Assembly: GCF_008692035.1 (NCBI RefSeq)
Contig: NZ_VTFG01000002.1
Location: forward strand, 1,488,001 to 1,552,000
Direction: 5' to 3'
DNA: 64,000 nt
Origin: Pseudomonas marginalis
GTDB taxonomy: Bacteria; Pseudomonadota; Gammaproteobacteria; Pseudomonadales; Pseudomonadaceae
This document shows positions 60,939-64,000 of this stretch, piece by piece. The stretch's first letter is position 1. Each line of letters opens with the position of its first letter. A program made the position numbers and the translations under genes. The notes beneath the pieces are model-generated. The model ran no database searches. It was not told the DNA's origin and was given only the letters and a program-made list of their open reading frames with translations.

Positions 60939-61014
60939 AACGAGAGTTCCACGCCCATAAAGTAAAAGCCGGGAGAATGTAGCGTTCGCGACTTATCAGA
61001 GCGGTGGAGCAAAG

Positions 61015-61030
61015 ATTACAAATCCGACAG
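61015..61030 (-). promoter_or_regulatory. CzcR/CopR-like box before czcCBA
   Basis: Minus strand CTGTCGGATTTGTAAT, followed after 33 nt by the -10-like TACATT at 60981-60976, the same distance as at the small RNA candidate. The -10 lies about 38 bp before the czcC ATG. Confidence 0.62.
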
Positions 61031-61123
61031 CAATGGCTCTACGGCGGGCGTTATCAGGTATGCTTTTGGGGCAGGAAATAAAAAGAAACAATTTTCCCAA
61101 CCTGTTCGATAAGGAGTCCCGCC

Positions 61124-62494
61124 TTGGCGTTATCGACTGCCGCGTGGATGGTTCACGACACCCGTCTCATGCTCTGCGTACTGCTGGCCATCGCCAGCAT
61201 CATCGTGCTGATCAGCGCGACCAAGTTGCCGCCGTTCCTGTCGATCCTGATCGGCACCTTTATCGCCGGGGTCGGCGCCGGGCTGCCAGCGGAAGAGGTG
61301 GCCAAGGCCTTCAGCAAGGGCGCCGGGGCGATCCTCGGTGAGGCCGGGATCATCATTGCCCTGGGCTCGATGCTGGGTGCGCTGATGGCGGAATCCGGCG
61401 CGGCCGACCGCATCGCCACCACCCTGCTCGGGCTGGGCAAGGGCAAGTCGTTGCCATGGGTGATGGCGCTGGTGGCGATGGTGATCGGCCTGCCGCTGTT
61501 CTTCGAAGTAGGCCTGGTGATGATGGTGCCAATCATCTTTGTGATGGCCAAACGTTCGAACCAGCCGCTGTTGAAAATCGCCATCCCGGCGCTGGCGGGC
61601 ATGACCACCTTGCACGCCTTGATGCCACCGCACCCGGGGCCGCTGATTGCGGTGGGCGCGTTGCACGCCGACCTGGGCCTGACCATGTTGCTGGGCTTTT
61701 GCCTGGCGGTGCCGGCGGTGATCCTCGCCGGGCCGCTCTATGGCAACTGGCTGTCCAAACGCCTGCATGTGGATGAGCCGGCCGACATCGGCGCGCTGTT
61801 CAGCGCCCCGCCCAAGGCCCCGCGCCAGCCGAGCTTTGGCGTGTCATTGCTGATCATTCTGTTGCCGGTGATTCTGATGCTCGGCAGCACCCTGGCCAAA
61901 GTCGCGCTGCCAGCGGAAAGCAGCGTGGGCCTGACCCTGAAATTCCTCGGCGAACCGCTGATCGCCCTGGGCCTGGCGGTGATCGCCGCCGTGATCTGCC
62001 TGGGCTGGGCCGCCGGGATGCCGCGCGCTGAGGTCGGCAACACCCTGCGCAAGGCCCTCGCGCCCATCGCCGTGTTGCTGCTGACCATCGGCGCCGGCGG
62101 CGGCCTCAAGCAAACCCTGCTCGACGCCGGCGTCAGCCAGACCATCAGCAAAGTCGCCGAAGGCGCGCACATGCCGTACCTGCTGCTGGCCTGGTTGATC
62201 GCGGTGGCGCTGCGCCAGGCCACCGGCTCGGCCACGGTCGCCACCACCACGACCGCCGGCATCCTCGCACCGATGATGGCCGGGTTGGCGGCGACACAAA
62301 GCTCACTGGTGGCACTGGCGATCGGCGCCGGCTCGGTGTTCTTCTGCCACGTCAACGATGCGGGGTTCTGGATGGTGCGCGAGTACTTTGGCTTGCAGCT
62401 GAAACAGACGATTTGGGTGTGGTCGGTGTTGCAGACGATTGTTTCGGTGGTCGGGTTGGTCGGTACGCTGGTGCTGTGGCACTTCTTGACCTGA
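61124..62494 (+). CDS. GntP family gluconate/hydroxy-acid permease
   Basis: A 456-residue permease with about twelve to fourteen membrane helices; the ATLHALMPPHPGP-type segment (TTLHALMPPHPGPLIAVGAL) and QATGSATVATTTTAGI are family signatures. Substrate is probably gluconate, glycerate or a similar hydroxy acid. The TTG at 61124 has AAGGAG 7 bp upstream; an ATG at 61148 is a later choice. No catabolic partner gene is adjacent. Confidence 0.9.
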   Translation: MALSTAAWMVHDTRLMLCVLLAIASIIVLISATKLPPFLSILIGTFIAGVGAGLPAEEVAKAFSKGAGAILGEAGIIIALGSMLGALMAESGAADRIATTLLGLGKGKSLPWVMALVAMVIGLPLFFEVGLVMMVPIIFVMAKRSNQPLLKIAIPALAGMTTLHALMPPHPGPLIAVGALHADLGLTMLLGFCLAVPAVILAGPLYGNWLSKRLHVDEPADIGALFSAPPKAPRQPSFGVSLLIILLPVILMLGSTLAKVALPAESSVGLTLKFLGEPLIALGLAVIAAVICLGWAAGMPRAEVGNTLRKALAPIAVLLLTIGAGGGLKQTLLDAGVSQTISKVAEGAHMPYLLLAWLIAVALRQATGSATVATTTTAGILAPMMAGLAATQSSLVALAIGAGSVFFCHVNDAGFWMVREYFGLQLKQTIWVWSVLQTIVSVVGLVGTLVLWHFLT

Positions 62495-62497
62495 TCT

Positions 62498-63787
62498 TCA
62501 GGCCGCCAAGGTGTGGCGCTTGCCAAACAGCGTCACACACCCCACCCCAACCGCGCCCATCACCACGCAATACCCCACGCAAATCCACGGGCTGGTCGGC
62601 ATCAGCGCGATCAGCATCAGCGGCGTGGTACTTGCCCACAGTGCGTAAGCGATGTTGTAGGTGAAGGAAATGCCCGACACCCGCACCTGCGCCGGAAACA
62701 GGCCGACCATCACCGACGGCACCGCACCCACCACCCCGCAACTCAAGCCCGCCAGCGCGTACGCCGCGCCAAGCCAGATGCCGCCGCTGATCAGGCTTGC
62801 GTACAGCAGGAAAATACCCACCGGCAGCAGCAGGCTGTAGACCAGCACCGCGCGCCAGGCACCGATACGGTCCACCAGCAGGCCGGCGAGGACGCAGCCG
62901 ATATTCAGGAAGACGATGCCCAGGGCGCTCAAGGCAAAGGTGTGGCTGGGGCTCATGCCGAAGGTTTTCTGCATCATGGTCGGGGTGATGACCACCAATA
63001 CCACTACGGCGGAGGTGAGCACGCAGGTGAGGATCATCGCCGGCAACAGTACGGCGCGATGGTCACGCAGTACGGTGCGCAGCGGCAGCTCGGCAGCGGC
63101 CTGGCGGCGGGCCTGCATTTCGAGGAAGACCGGGGTTTCGCTGAGCCAGCGCCGCAGCCACACGCCGATCACGCCGAACACACCGCCGAGCAGGAAGGGG
63201 AAGCGCCAGGCGTAGTCGAGGATTTCGGCCGGGGTGAAGACCTGCGCCAGCAGCGTGGCGGTGAGGGCGCCGAGCAGGTAGCCGAAGGTCAGGCCGGCTT
63301 GCAGGAAGCCCAGGGCATAGCCACGATGGTTGCGCGGTGCGTGTTCGGCGACGAAGGTCCAGGCGCTGGGTACTTCACCGCCCACCGCCGCACCTTGCAG
63401 CACGCGCAGCACCAGCAGGATCAGCGGTGCGAAGTAGCCGATCTGTGCGTAGGTGGGCATGATCCCGATCAGCAGGCACGGCAACGCCATCATCAGGATG
63501 CTCAGGCTGAACACACGCTTGCGCCCCAGGTGATCGGCGAAGTGCGCCATCAGGATGCCGCCCAACGGGCGCGCCAGGTAACCGGTGACGAAGATGCCGA
63601 AGCTTTGCAGCAGGCGCAGCCACTCGGGCATTTCCGGCGGGAAGAACAGTTGGCTGAGGGTCAGCGCAAAGAACACGAAGATAATGAAGTCGTAGATTTC
63701 CAAGGCGCCACCCAGGGCGGCCAGGCCCAGGGTTTTGTAGTCGGAGCGGGAAAAACGCTGCGCCTGTGGCACAGAGGTGGCAGTCAT
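62498..63787 (-). CDS. MFS transporter, metabolite:H+ symporter (MHS) family
   Basis: A 429-residue 12-helix transporter. GALEIYDFIIFVFFALTLSQ and GYLARPLGGILMAHFADHLG, followed by GRKRVFSLSILMM, match the MHS group (ProP, ShiA, KgtP-like uptake of osmolytes or organic acids). The substrate is not clear. Convergent with the GntP gene; only three bases separate the two stop codons. Confidence 0.93.
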   Translation of the reverse strand: MTATSVPQAQRFSRSDYKTLGLAALGGALEIYDFIIFVFFALTLSQLFFPPEMPEWLRLLQSFGIFVTGYLARPLGGILMAHFADHLGRKRVFSLSILMMALPCLLIGIMPTYAQIGYFAPLILLVLRVLQGAAVGGEVPSAWTFVAEHAPRNHRGYALGFLQAGLTFGYLLGALTATLLAQVFTPAEILDYAWRFPFLLGGVFGVIGVWLRRWLSETPVFLEMQARRQAAAELPLRTVLRDHRAVLLPAMILTCVLTSAVVVLVVITPTMMQKTFGMSPSHTFALSALGIVFLNIGCVLAGLLVDRIGAWRAVLVYSLLLPVGIFLLYASLISGGIWLGAAYALAGLSCGVVGAVPSVMVGLFPAQVRVSGISFTYNIAYALWASTTPLMLIALMPTSPWICVGYCVVMGAVGVGCVTLFGKRHTLAA

Positions 63788-63972
63788 GTTGAGGCTCGGC
63801 AGACAAACAAAATGGCGTGCAGGTTATGAGCTGAGCCGGTTGATGGCAATCGCGGCAGATATATTTGTTTTCCTCATGGATCGATGAAGATAACTGCATT
63901 CCCATATCAATGGCCGTGGAGGAACATGCCGAAAAATTGCCGACACCATAATAACTACAAGAGGAAAGACTC

Positions 63973-64000
63973 GTGGCCGATGCTATCGAAGAAAGCCGCT
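63973..64000 (+). CDS. Start of a gene running out of the window
   Basis: A GTG at 63973 after GAGGAAAG begins MADAIEESR and is open to the window end. Nine codons are too few to identify a product. The 185 bp between the MHS gene and this start hold no other gene. Confidence 0.4.

Noticed and set aside
62513..63829. A 438-codon open frame opposite the MHS transporter
   Set aside because: Antisense shadow; the transporter on the minus strand has clear family motifs.
1..64000. CRISPR arrays, insertion sequences or rRNA genes
   Set aside because: No regularly spaced repeats, transposase frames or rRNA sequence were seen.

Overview
The window is a high-GC chromosomal segment of a fluorescent Pseudomonas, most like the P. 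fluorescens group. The reasons are the housekeeping order hemA-prfA-prmC-moeB-murI divergent from a TPR lipoprotein-lolB-ispE-tRNA-Gln-prs-rplY-pth-ychF, a perfect REPIN-type inverted repeat, PagL, an OprD-family porin, a DUF2790 protein and an Hrp1-type (P. syringae-like) type III secretion system. No replicon, integrase, insertion sequence or CRISPR array is visible.

Layout. 1-2.1 kb: 3' part of a cyclopropane-fatty-acid synthase gene, DUF2878, a YkgJ-type cysteine cluster protein and a REPIN. 2.1-14.6 kb: core genes for lipid A deacylation, cell wall, cofactor and heme synthesis, translation termination, lipoprotein sorting, isoprenoids, PRPP and ribosome function. 14.8-33.0 kb: a compact T3SS locus. 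One HrpR/S-type sigma-54 activator lies at the left end and the sigma factor gene hrpL at the right end. Between them lie a rightward operon (pilin, hrpB-hrcJ-hrpD-hrpE-hrpF-hrpG-hrcC-hrpT-hrpV) and a leftward operon (hrpJ-hrcV-hrpQ-hrcN-hrpO-hrpP-hrcQ-hrcR-hrcS-hrcT-hrcU), which meet with abutting stop codons. A sigma-54 promoter before hrpL and hrp boxes before the pilin gene and hrpJ show the control chain: activator, then HrpL, then both operons. No harpin, translocator or effector gene lies in the locus.

33.3-41.4 kb: next to tRNA-Met is a catabolic cluster. It holds a truncated haemoglobin, cobalt-type nitrile hydratase alpha and beta subunits, the P14K activator, a CbiM-like cobalt permease, a FeaR-like AraC regulator, an acyl-CoA-dehydrogenase-fold flavoprotein carrying the Asp/Arg signature of nitroalkane oxidase, and a MetA-type outer membrane channel. 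Related direct-repeat sequences recur before its transcription units and look like operators for the AraC protein. I infer use of nitriles and possibly nitroalkanes or aldoximes.

41.6-51.5 kb: ordinary accessory metabolism (EamA, PhzF, gamma-glutamyltransferase, PgeF, an orphan antitoxin with a toxin remnant, DdlA, LysE, an AraC regulator, a flavin reductase, a soluble PAS chemoreceptor, DUF2790). 51.6-61.1 kb: a metal-response block of an OprD porin, CzcR/CzcS and CzcCBA. A shared 16-bp motif occurs before the porin, before czcC and before an unannotated, terminator-ended small RNA candidate; in the last two it sits exactly 33 nt from a -10 box. A MerR-type operator precedes czcR. The small RNA candidate and this wiring, together with the nitrile hydratase/globin/nitroalkane-oxidase-like cluster, are the most interesting content. 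61.1-64.0 kb: a GntP permease, an MHS-family transporter and the first codons of one more gene.
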